A stretch of 64,000 nucleotides of DNA from Methylobacterium radiotolerans JCM 2831 (GTDB lineage: Bacteria > Pseudomonadota > Alphaproteobacteria > Rhizobiales > Beijerinckiaceae). The stretch is taken from positions 3,829,001 through 3,893,000 of the forward strand of contig NC_010505.1 in the NCBI RefSeq assembly GCF_000019725.1, in the 5' to 3' direction. Below are positions 52,869-61,565 of the stretch, in pieces. The first letter of the stretch is position 1. Each line of letters starts with the position of its first letter. The position numbers and the translations under genes were made by a program. The notes under the pieces are model-generated. The model was not told where the DNA came from and did not search any database. It saw only the letters and a program-made list of their open reading frames with translations.

Positions 52869-53840
52869 CTACTCCTTCGGCAGCGGCTGCGGGGTCGGCA
52901 GCGGCGCGTTCAGATCCTTGGTCGGGCCGCCGACCTCGAGATCCTTCGCCCGGTCGACGGCCTCGGGATTGGCCTTCGCGGGCGGCTCCTTGGCGGCCGG
53001 CGCCGTCGGCGCGGGCGGCTCGGCGGGGATCAGGCTCGAGGGCTGGCCCTGCTGGTCGCTGTCGTGGGCGCTGGCCGGCGGGGCCGGCGCGTTGCGGTCG
53101 CTCGACTCGCCGGTCGTGCGCGGGCTGCCGGGCGACTTCGCCTCGACCGGCTTGGCGGTGCCGGTATCGGCGGGCTTGGCCGGGCTGTCCTTGCCCTCGG
53201 ACGCCTTGCCGGCGGCAGGCTTGTCGGCAGACGGCTTGTCGGCTGCGGGCTTGTCTTCGGGCTTGGCCGCGGCGGGCGCGGCCGCCGGCGCGGCGTCGCT
53301 CTTCTCGACGGCCGGCAGCGGCTTCGGCGATTCGGCGAGCGTCCGCAGGTAGGCGATGACGTTGGCCCGCTCCTGCGGCGCGGCGATGCCGGCGTAGGCC
53401 ATCTTGGTGCCCTTCACGTAGGCCTTCGGGCTCGTGAGGAACTCGTCGAGGTCGGCGTAGGTCCAGGTGCCGCCCTTCTCCTTCATGGCCGCCGAGTAGT
53501 CGAAGCCCGCATGCGCGCCCTTCGGCCGCTCGACGATGCCGTACAGGTCGGGACCGACCTTGTTGGGGCCGCCCTTCTCGAAGCTGTGGCAGGCGTGGCA
53601 GGCCTTGGTGCCGGCCTCGCCCTTCTCGACGTTGGCGCTGGCGAGGCGGACGGCGATCGGCTCGACCTTGGCCTCGGGCGCCGCGGCGGCGGCCTCGGGC
53701 TGCGGCTCGGGCAGGTCGTAGCCGGCTTTGCCCGCCGGCTTCGGGTGATAGATCAATTCGGCGACGAAACCCGATCCGGCCGCGAACAGAAGGGCGCCGA
53801 GGACTGCACCCAGGACCTTGTTCACCTCGAACGAGTTCAT
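52869..53840 (-). CDS. Membrane-anchored class I cytochrome c (CycM type)
   Basis: 323 residues. An uncleaved N-terminal anchor (about 7-30) precedes the heme site CHACH (81-85), PDLYGIVERPKG and axial Met in GTKMAYAGI. It shuttles electrons between the bc1 complex and an oxidase, like rhizobial CycM. Residues 180-323 form a very long Ala/Pro/Lys-rich disordered tail with AADKPSADKP-type repeats; CycM is normally about 180 residues. Start ATG at 53840. Confidence 0.88.
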   Translation of the reverse strand: MNSFEVNKVLGAVLGALLFAAGSGFVAELIYHPKPAGKAGYDLPEPQPEAAAAAPEAKVEPIAVRLASANVEKGEAGTKACHACHSFEKGGPNKVGPDLYGIVERPKGAHAGFDYSAAMKEKGGTWTYADLDEFLTSPKAYVKGTKMAYAGIAAPQERANVIAYLRTLAESPKPLPAVEKSDAAPAAAPAAAKPEDKPAADKPSADKPAAGKASEGKDSPAKPADTGTAKPVEAKSPGSPRTTGESSDRNAPAPPASAHDSDQQGQPSSLIPAEPPAPTAPAAKEPPAKANPEAVDRAKDLEVGGPTKDLNAPLPTPQPLPKE

Positions 53841-54218
53841 GCTCTTCTCGCAACTCGGCCGTGCCGATCGCGCGCCTGACACGGGCGAGCGGGCTCGGAC
53901 ACCGGACATTGGAAGATTTCGAGGTTGCCTTAGCGGTTCCGGACGGTTCCTGACAATGCCGCAGGGGCGTTCCGCGTCGCTCCAGCGCAGGATTGTTCCA
54001 CCGAATTGCCCAGCTTGTCACCAGGTGGCACCTTTTCTCCACCGCGGTCCGACCGCATCCCGGCCCTCTGCCCGGCCCTCTGCCCGGCCCTCTGCCCGGC
54101 CCTCTGCCCGGCCCTCGACCGGCCCGTTTCCGGGGACGACAACCGCGGGCCGGCCTGTTAAGCAGCCGGCCGCCTCCCGCCGCGGCCGCTCGACCCGCGC
54201 ATCCGGATCCGAGTCTCG
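53841..54218. other. Divergent intergenic region with a 12-bp tandem repeat
   Basis: 378 bp between cytochrome c (minus) and kdsB (plus). It holds the tandem array at 54059-54118 and otherwise no recognised gene. Confidence 0.5.
54059..54118. repeat. Tandem repeat, 12-bp unit, five copies
   Basis: Unit CCCGGCCCTCTG repeats four times exactly (54059-54106) and once with two changed bases (CCCGGCCCTCGA, 54107-54118). It lies about 100 bp upstream of kdsB. Confidence 0.9.
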
Positions 54219-54962
54219 ATGTCCGATCCCCTGGTCCTGATCCCGGCGCGCCTCGCCGCGACCCGCCTGCCGAACAAGCCGCTGGCCGACATCGCCGGCG
54301 AGGCCATGATCGTCCATGTCTGGCGCCGGGCCGTGGAGGCCGGCATCGGCCCCGTGGTGGTCGCCACCGACACGGCGGAGATCGCCCGCACGGTCGAGGC
54401 CGCGGGCGGCCTCGCGGTGATGACCCGGGCCGACCACCCATCGGGTTCCGACCGGCTCGCCGAGGCGCTGGAGATCGTCGATCCGGAGGGGCGCCACGAC
54501 GTGGTCGTCAACGTGCAGGGCGACCTGCCGACCATCGACCCGGCGATCATCGGCGCCGCTATCGTGCCGCTCGCCGACCGCACCGTCGACATCGTCACCC
54601 TGTGCGCGCCGATCACCGATCCGCACGAGGCCGACAATCCCAACGTGGTCAAGCTCGTCGGCCACGCGGTCGGTCCCGGGCGACTGCGCGCCCTCTACTT
54701 CACCCGCGCCCGCGCGCCCTGGGGCGACGGGCCCCTCTGGCACCATATCGGCCTGTACGCCTACCGGCGCACGGCGCTGAGCCGATTCGTGGCCCTGCCG
54801 CCCGGCGAGCTGGAGGTGCGGGAGAAGCTGGAGCAGCTGCGGGCCCTCGAGGCCGGCATGCGCATCGATGCCGCCATCGTCGACGACCTGCCGCTCGGCG
54901 TCGACACTCCCGCCGACCTGGAACGGGCCCGCGCCCTGCTGCAGGGCCGGCGCCTGAACTGA
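54219..54962 (+). CDS. kdsB: 3-deoxy-manno-octulosonate cytidylyltransferase (CMP-KDO synthetase)
   Basis: 247 residues. [23 protein letters not shown] is the CTP-binding start; [13 protein letters not shown] and [13 protein letters not shown] follow. It activates KDO for lipid A core synthesis. Arrangement with cytochrome c (divergent) and pheA downstream recurs in Rhizobiales. Confidence 0.95.
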   Translation: MSDPLVLIPARLAATRLPNKPLADIAGEAMIVHVWRRAVEAGIGPVVVATDTAEIARTVEAAGGLAVMTRADHPSGSDRLAEALEIVDPEGRHDVVVNVQGDLPTIDPAIIGAAIVPLADRTVDIVTLCAPITDPHEADNPNVVKLVGHAVGPGRLRALYFTRARAPWGDGPLWHHIGLYAYRRTALSRFVALPPGELEVREKLEQLRALEAGMRIDAAIVDDLPLGVDTPADLERARALLQGRRLN

Positions 54963-54986
54963 CACGCCGAACGAATCCGCGCCGCC

Positions 54987-55844
54987 ATGACCGACCGCAC
55001 CATCGCCTACCAGGGTGAGCCCGGGGCCAACTCGCACATCATCTGCGCGGAGGCCTACCCGGACTGGACACCCCTCCCCTGCCCGACCTTCGAGGACGCC
55101 TTCGCGGCGGTGACGGAGGGGCGCGCCCAGCGGGCGATGATCCCGATCGAGAACTCGATCGCGGGCCGGGTCGCCGACATCCACCACCTGATCCCGATCT
55201 CGCCGCTGCACATCGTGGCCGAGCACTTCCTGCCGATCCACTTCCAGCTGATGGTCCTGCCGGGCACGAAGCGCGAGTCGCTGAGGAGCGTCCACAGCCA
55301 CGTCCACGCGCTGGGCCAGTGCCGCCGGATCATCCGGCGGATGGGCCTGAAGGCCGTGGTCGCCGGCGACACCGCCGGGGCGGCCCGCGAGATCGCCGAG
55401 ATCGGCGACCCGAGCCGGGCGGCCCTGGCGCCCGCGCTCGCCGCCGAGGTCTACGGCCTCGACATCCTGGAGCGCGACGTCGAGGACGAGGCGCACAACA
55501 CCACCCGGTTCGTGGTCTTCTCCCCCGAGCCCGTGCCGGTCGCCCAGGGCACCGAGCCCTGCGTGACGAGCTTCGTGTTCCGCGTCCGCAACATCCCGGC
55601 CGCCCTCTACAAGGCGCTCGGCGGCTTCGCGACCAACGGCGTCAACATGTCGAAGCTCGAGAGCTACATGGTCGACGGCGAGTTCACCGCCACGCAGTTC
55701 TACGCCGAGGTCGACGGCCACCCGGAGGATCCGGGCCTCAGCCGCGCGCTCGACGAGCTCGGCTTCTTCTCGCGCGAGCTGCGGGTGATCGGCACCTACC
55801 CGGCCCACCCGTTCCGGGAGGCGGCGCGGCCGGCAGCGGAGTGA
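54987..55844 (+). CDS. pheA: Prephenate dehydratase
   Basis: 285 residues. The catalytic domain has IAYQGEPGANSHI and PIENSIAGRVADIHHLI, with the TRFVVFSPEP end. A C-terminal ACT domain (TSFVFRVRNIPAALYKAL, NMSKLESYMV) provides phenylalanine feedback. It makes phenylpyruvate from prephenate, supplied by the mutase at 14494. It is monofunctional: no mutase domain is attached. Confidence 0.95.
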   Translation: MTDRTIAYQGEPGANSHIICAEAYPDWTPLPCPTFEDAFAAVTEGRAQRAMIPIENSIAGRVADIHHLIPISPLHIVAEHFLPIHFQLMVLPGTKRESLRSVHSHVHALGQCRRIIRRMGLKAVVAGDTAGAAREIAEIGDPSRAALAPALAAEVYGLDILERDVEDEAHNTTRFVVFSPEPVPVAQGTEPCVTSFVFRVRNIPAALYKALGGFATNGVNMSKLESYMVDGEFTATQFYAEVDGHPEDPGLSRALDELGFFSRELRVIGTYPAHPFREAARPAAE

Positions 55845-55848
55845 GCCC

Positions 55849-56529
55849 TCACTCCCGCCGGAGCACCCGGTCGGCCGCCAGATCCGACCAGAAGCCCGGC
55901 CGGAAGTCGCGCTTGAGCGCCTCGGGATCGTAGACGGTCTCGACCCAGGTCAGGAAGTCGAGGCCCTTCGCCTCGCCCTCGGCGCGGTACCGGGCGAAGA
56001 ACGCGTCGAGGATGCCGGTCTTGGCGAAGCGGAGATGGCCGTAGCGGGCGGAGAGCTGCCGCGCGGCCTCGGCCACCGGGCGGCCCTCGTGCAGGATCAG
56101 GTACAGGGCCGAGGCGAGGCCGGCCCGGTCGGCGCCGGACTTGCAGTGCATCACGGCCGGGTACTCGATGCCGGCGAAGAACGCCTTCGCGCCGAGGATG
56201 GTGGCCCGGTCGGGCGCCTCCCGCGAGCGGAGCACGAACTCGACGAGCTTGAGCCCGTGGCGCTCGCAGGCCTCGCGCTGGAGCGGCCAGGACCCGTGCT
56301 CGCGCCCGCCGCGCAGGGAGATGATCGTCCGCACCCCCTCGGCCCGGAAGCGGGCGAGCTGGTGGGGACCGGGCTGGGCCGAGCGCCAGAGGGCGCCGGA
56401 CCCGACCCGGTGCCGATTGAGGTAGGCGAGGCGGAAGACCCCGTGGTCCATCAGCAGCATGTTGGCCCAGGCCATCAGCCGGTCGCCGGGGCCGGCGATC
56501 GGCCGCTCGAAGCGGGCGATCCGGGCCAT
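55849..56529 (-). CDS. Protein tyrosine/dual-specificity phosphatase-like protein
   Basis: 226 residues. The CX5R active site is in MHCKSGADRAG (Cys129-Arg135), with an upstream Asp-containing loop (RSREAPDRAT). The fold resembles the DSP branch fused in other bacteria to NAD kinase. Substrate unknown. ATG at 56529 is used; a GTG at 56616 would add 29 residues of basic sequence, which may be genuine. It ends 4 bp after pheA, convergently. Confidence 0.8.
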   Translation of the reverse strand: MARIARFERPIAGPGDRLMAWANMLLMDHGVFRLAYLNRHRVGSGALWRSAQPGPHQLARFRAEGVRTIISLRGGREHGSWPLQREACERHGLKLVEFVLRSREAPDRATILGAKAFFAGIEYPAVMHCKSGADRAGLASALYLILHEGRPVAEAARQLSARYGHLRFAKTGILDAFFARYRAEGEAKGLDFLTWVETVYDPEALKRDFRPGFWSDLAADRVLRRE

Positions 56530-56783
56530 GCGCCGCGCGTAGCGCGTCTCGGGCTTGAGGAAGCGGTTGAACAAGGCCGTGCTGCCGAGGGAACGAGCCC
56601 GGGCTCTACCAGCCACCCGCCCACCCCGCAATTCGCCGGCCGGCAGGTGACCGGCGGGCGGGCAACGCCCCGGAGCCGGCGCGATCCGGCGCCATTCTTG
56701 CCTTCACTCCGCCCGGATCGGCACCGAACCTGCGCGGGCCGCGCGAGTTATCCGCCGGTCGGACGATCGGAGGCCCGAAGCCC

Positions 56784-57290
56784 ATGAGCACGCGCACCAC
56801 GAGCATCCGCCGGGCCCGCGAGGCCGATCTCGGCGGCTTGTCCAAGGTGTTCGATGCGTCCTGGCGCGAGGCCTATCGCGGCATCATCCCCGGCGTCGCC
56901 CTGGAGCGGCTGATCGCCACCCGGGACCGGGCGTGGTGGCGGGGCGCCCTGCGCCGCGGGCGGCCGATCGCGGTGGTCGAGACGGGCGAACTCGTCGTCG
57001 GCTACGCGGCCTACGGGCGGACGCGCAGCCGGTCGCTCGGGACCGAGGCCGAGATCGACGAGCTCTACCTGCTTCCGGAGTACCAGGGCGTCGGCCTGGG
57101 CCGACGCCTGTTCCGGGCGGTGCGCAACGACCTCGCGGATCACGGCCTCACGCGGCTCGGCGTGTGGAGCCTGGAGGACAACGCCCGCGCCAGCGCCTTC
57201 TACGAGGGGCTCGGCGGCGTCGCCGGTCCGCGGGTGCTGGACCGGGTGGCGGGCCTCCCGCTCCCCAAGGTCGGCTATCTCTTCGGCTAA
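56784..57290 (+). CDS. GNAT family N-acetyltransferase
   Basis: 168 residues. Acetyl-CoA motif ELYLLPEYQGVGLGRRLFRAVRNDL (about 93-117), followed by LEDNARASAFYEGLGG. The N-terminus (IRRAREADLGGLSKVFDASWREAYRGII) is typical of the family. Substrate unknown. It is the last gene before ppa. Confidence 0.9.
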   Translation: MSTRTTSIRRAREADLGGLSKVFDASWREAYRGIIPGVALERLIATRDRAWWRGALRRGRPIAVVETGELVVGYAAYGRTRSRSLGTEAEIDELYLLPEYQGVGLGRRLFRAVRNDLADHGLTRLGVWSLEDNARASAFYEGLGGVAGPRVLDRVAGLPLPKVGYLFG

Positions 57291-57331
57291 CGTTTTCCAG
57301 CGCTCGTTGCCGGGCCGCACCATCGACTGAT

Positions 57332-57359
57332 TTGCTTTGCCAAGCCGCGCCTCTAAGAG
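57332..57359 (+). promoter_or_regulatory. Possible sigma-70 promoter of ppa
   Basis: TTGCTT (57332-57337) and TAAGAG (57354-57359), spacer 16, about 43 bp before the ppa ATG. Weak match. Confidence 0.3.
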
Positions 57360-57401
57360 AGCCGGGAAGCGGACGAGACCGCATTCCGGAAGCGACACGC
57401 C

Positions 57402-57935
57402 ATGAAGATCGACGCCATCCCGCTCGGCAAGAAGCCGCCGCACGACGTCAACGTGATCGTCGAGGTGCCGCTCGGCGGCGAGCCGATCAAGTACGAGATG
57501 GACAAGGAATCCGGCGCGCTGGTCGTCGACCGGTTCCTGTACACCCCGATGTTCTACCCCGGGAATTACGGCTTCATCCCCCACACCCTGTCGGGCGACG
57601 GCGATCCCTGCGACGTGCTGGTGGCCAACACCCGCGCCGTGCTGCCGGGCGCGATCATCAGCGCGCGTCCCGTGGGCGTCATGGTGATGCAGGACGAGGG
57701 CGGCGAGGACGAGAAGATCATCGCGGTGCCCTCGCGCCACCTGACCAAGCGCTACGACCGCGTCGAGAACTACACCGACCTGCCCGAGATCACGATCCAG
57801 CAGATCCAGCACTTCTTCGAGCACTACAAGGACCTGGAGCCCGGCAAGTGGGTCAAGTTCGTCCGCTGGGGCGACAAGGAAGAGGCCCACCGGCTGATCG
57901 AGGAGGCGATCGAGCGCGGCAAGGCCAAGAAGTAA
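57402..57935 (+). CDS. ppa: Inorganic pyrophosphatase
   Basis: 177 residues, a usual family I length. The signature DGDPCD (Asp66, Asp68, Asp71) and [17 protein letters not shown] are conserved. It hydrolyses pyrophosphate and drives biosynthesis forward. It is monocistronic, with a hairpin downstream. Confidence 0.96.
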   Translation: MKIDAIPLGKKPPHDVNVIVEVPLGGEPIKYEMDKESGALVVDRFLYTPMFYPGNYGFIPHTLSGDGDPCDVLVANTRAVLPGAIISARPVGVMVMQDEGGEDEKIIAVPSRHLTKRYDRVENYTDLPEITIQQIQHFFEHYKDLEPGKWVKFVRWGDKEEAHRLIEEAIERGKAKK

Positions 57936-57944
57936 GGGCGGCCC

Positions 57945-57969
57945 GGCCGCTCCCGCCCGGGGAGCGGCC
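57945..57969. terminator. Hairpin between convergent ppa and gamma-carbonic anhydrase genes
   Basis: A 10-bp stem (GGCCGCTCCC with GGGAGCGGCC) with a 5-base loop. No T run follows. Confidence 0.45.
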
Positions 57970-57977
57970 CGTACCCG

Positions 57978-58511
57978 TCAGCCGTCGATGCGGCGCAGGC
58001 CCGCCCGGTAGCGCCGGGCATTCTCCACGTAGCGCTGGGCGGCCTGCCGCAGGCCCTCGATCGCGGCCTCGTCGAGGGTGCGCACGGCCTTCGCCGGCGC
58101 CCCGACGATCAGGCTGTGATCCGGGAATTCCTTGCCCTCGGTGACCAGCGCGTTGGCGCCGACGAGGCAGCCGCGGCCGATCCGGGCCCCGTTCAAAACC
58201 GTCGCCCCCATGCCGACGAGGCTGCCGTCCCCGATGGTGCAGCCGTGCACGATCGCGCCGTGCCCGATCGTGACGTCGGTCCCGATGTCGAGGGGAAAGC
58301 CGGGATCGACGTGCATGATCACGCCTTCCTGGACGTTGGTGCGGTCGCCGATGCGGATCGGCTCGTTGTCGCCGCGCAGGGCCGCGCCGAACCAGATCCC
58401 GACATCGAGGCCGAGATGCACGCGGCCGACCACCTGCGCGTCGGGCGCGATCCAGACCCGGTCAGGGTCGGCGAGGTCGGGGACGTGATCGTTGAGGGCG
58501 TAGAGCGGCAT
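57978..58511 (-). CDS. Gamma-class carbonic anhydrase-like protein
   Basis: 177 residues. Left-handed beta-helix (hexapeptide repeats) with the zinc ligands His67, His84 and His89 (VIMHVDPG, GHGAIVHG). The family (YrdA/CaiE-like) may or may not have carbonic anhydrase activity. Start ATG at 58511. Confidence 0.9.
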   Translation of the reverse strand: MPLYALNDHVPDLADPDRVWIAPDAQVVGRVHLGLDVGIWFGAALRGDNEPIRIGDRTNVQEGVIMHVDPGFPLDIGTDVTIGHGAIVHGCTIGDGSLVGMGATVLNGARIGRGCLVGANALVTEGKEFPDHSLIVGAPAKAVRTLDEAAIEGLRQAAQRYVENARRYRAGLRRIDG

Positions 58512-58668
58512 GGCGGCCTTTCGGAGGGAGTGGTCGTCCCGACCGCGCGGCGCGGCCGGGATCGCGACGGATGACGCGCAGCGCCTGTCGCGGGAATGGT
58601 ACGGCGCGCCCAGGCTGCCAATGCTAGGCTGGCTCCGCAAGCGGTCGCGACCCGGATGGGAAACAGAG

Positions 58669-58947
58669 ATGGCACGGCTCCCGGCCCTGATCGGTCTGAC
58701 GGCGCTCCTGCTGACACAGGGGGCCAGGGCCGCGGATCTGCGGGAGGCCGGACCGCTCGGGCGGTTCCGGGCGACCTGCGAGGATCTCGGGACCTTCTGC
58801 TTCGCCGATGCCTGTGGCGGCGACCAGATCGCGGCGGCCCAGGGCTGCCGGGCGCGCTGCCCGAGCGCGTCGATCGTCGAGGTCGTCCCGGCCGCCTGCC
58901 CGCTGTCCGAGGGCCGGCCCCTGACGGTCCTCCGGCGCCGCGGCTGA
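58669..58947 (+). CDS. Small secreted Cys-rich protein
   Basis: 92 residues. A signal peptide (ARLPALIGLTALLLTQGARA) precedes a mature part with six cysteines (in ATCED, TFCF, DACG, QGCRARC, AACPL), which probably form three disulfides in the periplasm. No family recognised. The frame is open upstream, but the signal peptide fixes ATG at 58669. Divergent from the carbonic anhydrase gene. Confidence 0.65.
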   Translation: MARLPALIGLTALLLTQGARAADLREAGPLGRFRATCEDLGTFCFADACGGDQIAAAQGCRARCPSASIVEVVPAACPLSEGRPLTVLRRRG

Positions 58948-59070
58948 GATCCCGCCGCGGCTGAGATCCCGCCGCGACCGCTCCCCGGGCGAAATTCCGC
59001 GTCCGCGGCAACGAAACGCGGAACGCGGCATTGATCGTTCGCGAACAGGTGAACAAGGGGACGCGGACAG

Positions 59071-59301
59071 ATGCTCGCGAACGCGCGCGATGCCCGCAGG
59101 CGCACGGGGCTGACGAGCGATCTGCGCCCGCCCGAAGCGGGCCCGAACGCCGATCCCGTCCTGTACGGCGTGGCCGCAGGTCTGGCCGCCCTGTTCCCGC
59201 CGGTCATGCTGCGATCGGAGACGGCGCCGGAACCGCGTCGCCCCTCCGGAAGTCACCCCTCCGGAACCAACCAGTCGCGGGACACGACCGGCTCCCGGTG
59301 A
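59071..59301 (+). CDS. Hypothetical protein, 76 aa
   Basis: A basic start (MLANARDARRRTGLTSDLRP), one short hydrophobic stretch (VLYGVAAGLAALFPPVML) and a Ser/Pro-rich end. No family recognised; weak ribosome-binding site. It could be noncoding. Confidence 0.35.
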   Translation: MLANARDARRRTGLTSDLRPPEAGPNADPVLYGVAAGLAALFPPVMLRSETAPEPRRPSGSHPSGTNQSRDTTGSR

Positions 59302-59330
59302 CCGGCGGCCCGCGCGGAGCGGTATCCGCC

Positions 59331-59495
59331 TCAGGCGGCGAGCCGGACGAGCAGGAGAAGCGTCGCCGCGACGGGGACCGCCGTGGCGAGCCAGAGGGCG
59401 CCGGGGTGGAACCCCTCGGGCCCCGAGAAGCGCGAGGTCCGCGTCACCGCGGGACGCAGGGCGTCCCCGCGTCCGATCCCGATCCCGACTGGCAT
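59331..59495 (-). CDS. Small single-span membrane protein, 54 aa
   Basis: ATG at 59495, stop TGA at 59331-59333. A glycine-rich start (PVGIGIGRGDALRPAVTRT) is followed by one membrane helix (GALWLATAVPVAATLLLLVRL, C-terminal half). GAGGAGG sits 6 bases before the ATG, a near-perfect ribosome-binding site, which is the main evidence that it is expressed. No family recognised. Confidence 0.6.
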   Translation of the reverse strand: MPVGIGIGRGDALRPAVTRTSRFSGPEGFHPGALWLATAVPVAATLLLLVRLAA

Positions 59496-59589
59496 CCGTG
59501 GCCTCCTCGATCCGCGAGGAGTGAGCCTCGACGCCTCTCAAGGGCGTCTGAATCGGCGGCCGCCTTCGTCCGGCGTGGTGAACCGGACC

Positions 59590-60105
59590 TTAAAGGGCCC
59601 GGTCGAACTTCAGCTCGCCGTTCGGGCTCTTGAGCACCAGCTGCGAGCCGACCATGTCCCACACCGCCGAGGTGCGCAGGGCGATGAAGAAGGCCTGCTC
59701 GGTGGCCGCGAGGCCCTTGTCGCAGCTCTTCTTGGTCAGCGCGAGCGGGCCGACGGCGATGTGCTGCTCCTTGAGCGGGAACGCGGTGGCCGCGAAGGTG
59801 TTGCAGCCGCCGTAGCCGCGGGCGCGGTACTGCTTGTCGATGATGAAGCTCGGCCGGTCGCCGCCCGTGAACGGCTTGCCGTTCAGGCTCACGGCGGTCC
59901 AGGTCGAATCCAGCGGGAACATCTTCTCGCTGGCCTTGGTCCCCGGCACGTACTGGGGCTTCTTCTCCTCCTCGCCGCCCGGCCGGCGGTTGCCCCGGCC
60001 GAAGCCCGTGGGCGAGCCGCCCATCTGCGCCTGCGCCTGCGTCGCCGCGGACAGGTCCATGGCCAGCACGGCACAGGCCAAGCTCGCGATCAGCACCCCT
60101 CTCAT
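59590..60105 (-). CDS. META domain (HslJ-like) secreted protein
   Basis: 171 residues. A signal peptide (to about residue 25, AQAQM) precedes a charged linker and the META fold: LDSTWTAVSLNGKPF, GGCNTFAA and the later KKSCDKG...TEQAFFIAL stretch. HslJ-type META proteins are linked to heat and novobiocin stress. ATG at 60105 marks the signal peptide. Confidence 0.82.
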   Translation of the reverse strand: MRGVLIASLACAVLAMDLSAATQAQAQMGGSPTGFGRGNRRPGGEEEKKPQYVPGTKASEKMFPLDSTWTAVSLNGKPFTGGDRPSFIIDKQYRARGYGGCNTFAATAFPLKEQHIAVGPLALTKKSCDKGLAATEQAFFIALRTSAVWDMVGSQLVLKSPNGELKFDRAL

Positions 60106-60271
60106 CGTCCAGTCCCCATGTCGCGCGCGCCGCGCGCAGGTCACCCCGGTCCGGAAGCGCCGCGCCGGCCGCGCGGTCCGGCCCCTCGCGAGGCCGCTCC
60201 GAATCCTTGCGCCCTGGCGGATGCGACAGGATTTCAGCACAATTATGGTCGCGCTCGGCCGAAGACCGCCC

Positions 60272-60297
60272 GGAAACGATCCGGGACCGCAATCGTT
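60272..60297 (+). promoter_or_regulatory. Candidate EcfG-type promoter of the HTH gene
   Basis: GGAAA (60272-60276), 17 bases, CGTT (60294-60297). One base off the GGAAC-N16/17-CGTT consensus, 24 bp before the gene at 60321. Confidence 0.4.
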
Positions 60298-60320
60298 GTT
60301 GATGATCGCGAAGCAGGAGG

Positions 60321-60650
60321 ATGACCTTGGCAGGATCGGACGAGGGGGCGCAGAGCGGGAGCCGGGCGCTCGCCATGACCCCGGCGCAGTCGCGGGCGGC
60401 CCGCGGGCTGCTCGGCTGGTCGGAGGCCGATCTCGCCGGCAAGGTCGGCCTGGACGAGCGATTCGTGCGGGACTTCGAGGGCGGCTACAGCGATGCGCCC
60501 AGCGGGCAGGTCGAGGCCCTGCGCAGCGCTCTCGGCGCGGCCGGGGCGGTGTTCAGCGACGCGCCGACGCCCGGCGTCCACCTCACTGCCGGCCGGGGCG
60601 TCGACGAGGGCACCCGCGCCGACGATCTGACGACCGAGAACGACCGCTAA
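60321..60650 (+). CDS. Helix-turn-helix (XRE-like) protein
   Basis: 109 residues. A short HTH (TPAQSRAARGLLGWSEADLAGKVGLDERFVRDFEGG) matches the Cro/CI (XRE) fold. Start uncertain: AGGAGG directly abuts ATG 60321, whereas TTG at 60327 has the ideal 6-base gap. It probably regulates transcription; target unknown. Confidence 0.7.
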   Translation: MTLAGSDEGAQSGSRALAMTPAQSRAARGLLGWSEADLAGKVGLDERFVRDFEGGYSDAPSGQVEALRSALGAAGAVFSDAPTPGVHLTAGRGVDEGTRADDLTTENDR

Positions 60651-60827
60651 CACCCGCCGGCCTTCCCGAACGCGCCGCTCATGGCGCGTTCATGCGCCGC
60701 ACCCGAGAACCGGGGACGCCCGAACCCGCGCACCGTCCCTGGAGCGTCCCGTGATCGATCCCGTCTGCAGCCCGTCGCGGTGCGACCAGCGCTCTCCCTC
60801 GGCCCCCGACCGGATCGGAGGCCGCTG

Positions 60828-61565
60828 ATGCGCGCCGACGCCTTCCTGGCCGCCGCCGACGCGCTGCCCGTGGCGAGCCTCGACGCCCTCCTGGGGAGCC
60901 GGGGGCTCGTGGTCGTCGCGCCCCATCCCGACGACGAGAGCCTCGGATGCGGCGGGCTGATCGCCGCCGCCCGGGCGTCGGGACGGCCCGTGCACCTCGT
61001 CGTGGTCAGCGACGGCTGCGGCTCGCACACGCATTCCCGCCTCTACCCGCCGGAGAAGCTGCGCGCCCTGCGCGAGGCGGAAACCCGGCGGGCCGTGGCC
61101 GTCCTCGGCCTCGGGCCCGATGCCGTCACCTTCCTGCGCCTGCCGGACGCGCACGTCCCGAGCGACGGGCCGGAGGCCGAGGCGGCCGCGTCCGCGGTGG
61201 CCAGCGCGGCCGCGGCGATCGGGGCCGGCGCGGTCTTCGTCACGTGGCGTCACGATCCCCACTGCGATCACAAGGCGGCCGCCGCGATCGTCGCCCTCGC
61301 CCGGCCGCGGATGCCGGGCGTGCGGGTCTACGAGTACCCCGTCTGGGGCTGGACCCTGCCGCCCGAGACCGAGGTCGGGCCGAGCCCGGCCGGCCTGCGC
61401 CTCGACGTCTCCGCCTATCGCGAGACCAAGGCCCGCGCCGTCGCGGCCCACGAATCGCAGACCACGAACCTGATCGCGGACGATCCCGAGGGCTTCCGTC
61501 TCGAGCCCGCCATGATCGACCGGCTCTGCGGCCCCTACGAACGCTTCGTCGCCGTGCCCGCATGA
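60828..61565 (+). CDS. PIG-L family deacetylase
   Basis: 245 residues. The zinc motif HPDDE (33-37) in VVVAPHPDDESLGCGG and a later HDPHCDHKAAAAI (about 142-154) define LmbE/PIG-L N-acetylglucosaminyl deacetylases. It should remove an acetyl group from an amino sugar. Its stop overlaps the next start (ATGA), so the three genes from 60828 to 63003 are coupled. Confidence 0.9.
   Translation: MRADAFLAAADALPVASLDALLGSRGLVVVAPHPDDESLGCGGLIAAARASGRPVHLVVVSDGCGSHTHSRLYPPEKLRALREAETRRAVAVLGLGPDAVTFLRLPDAHVPSDGPEAEAAASAVASAAAAIGAGAVFVTWRHDPHCDHKAAAAIVALARPRMPGVRVYEYPVWGWTLPPETEVGPSPAGLRLDVSAYRETKARAVAAHESQTTNLIADDPEGFRLEPAMIDRLCGPYERFVAVPA

Noticed and set aside
54059-54118. CRISPR array
   Set aside because: The 12-bp units are directly abutting with no spacers, and no cas genes are nearby; it is a simple tandem repeat.
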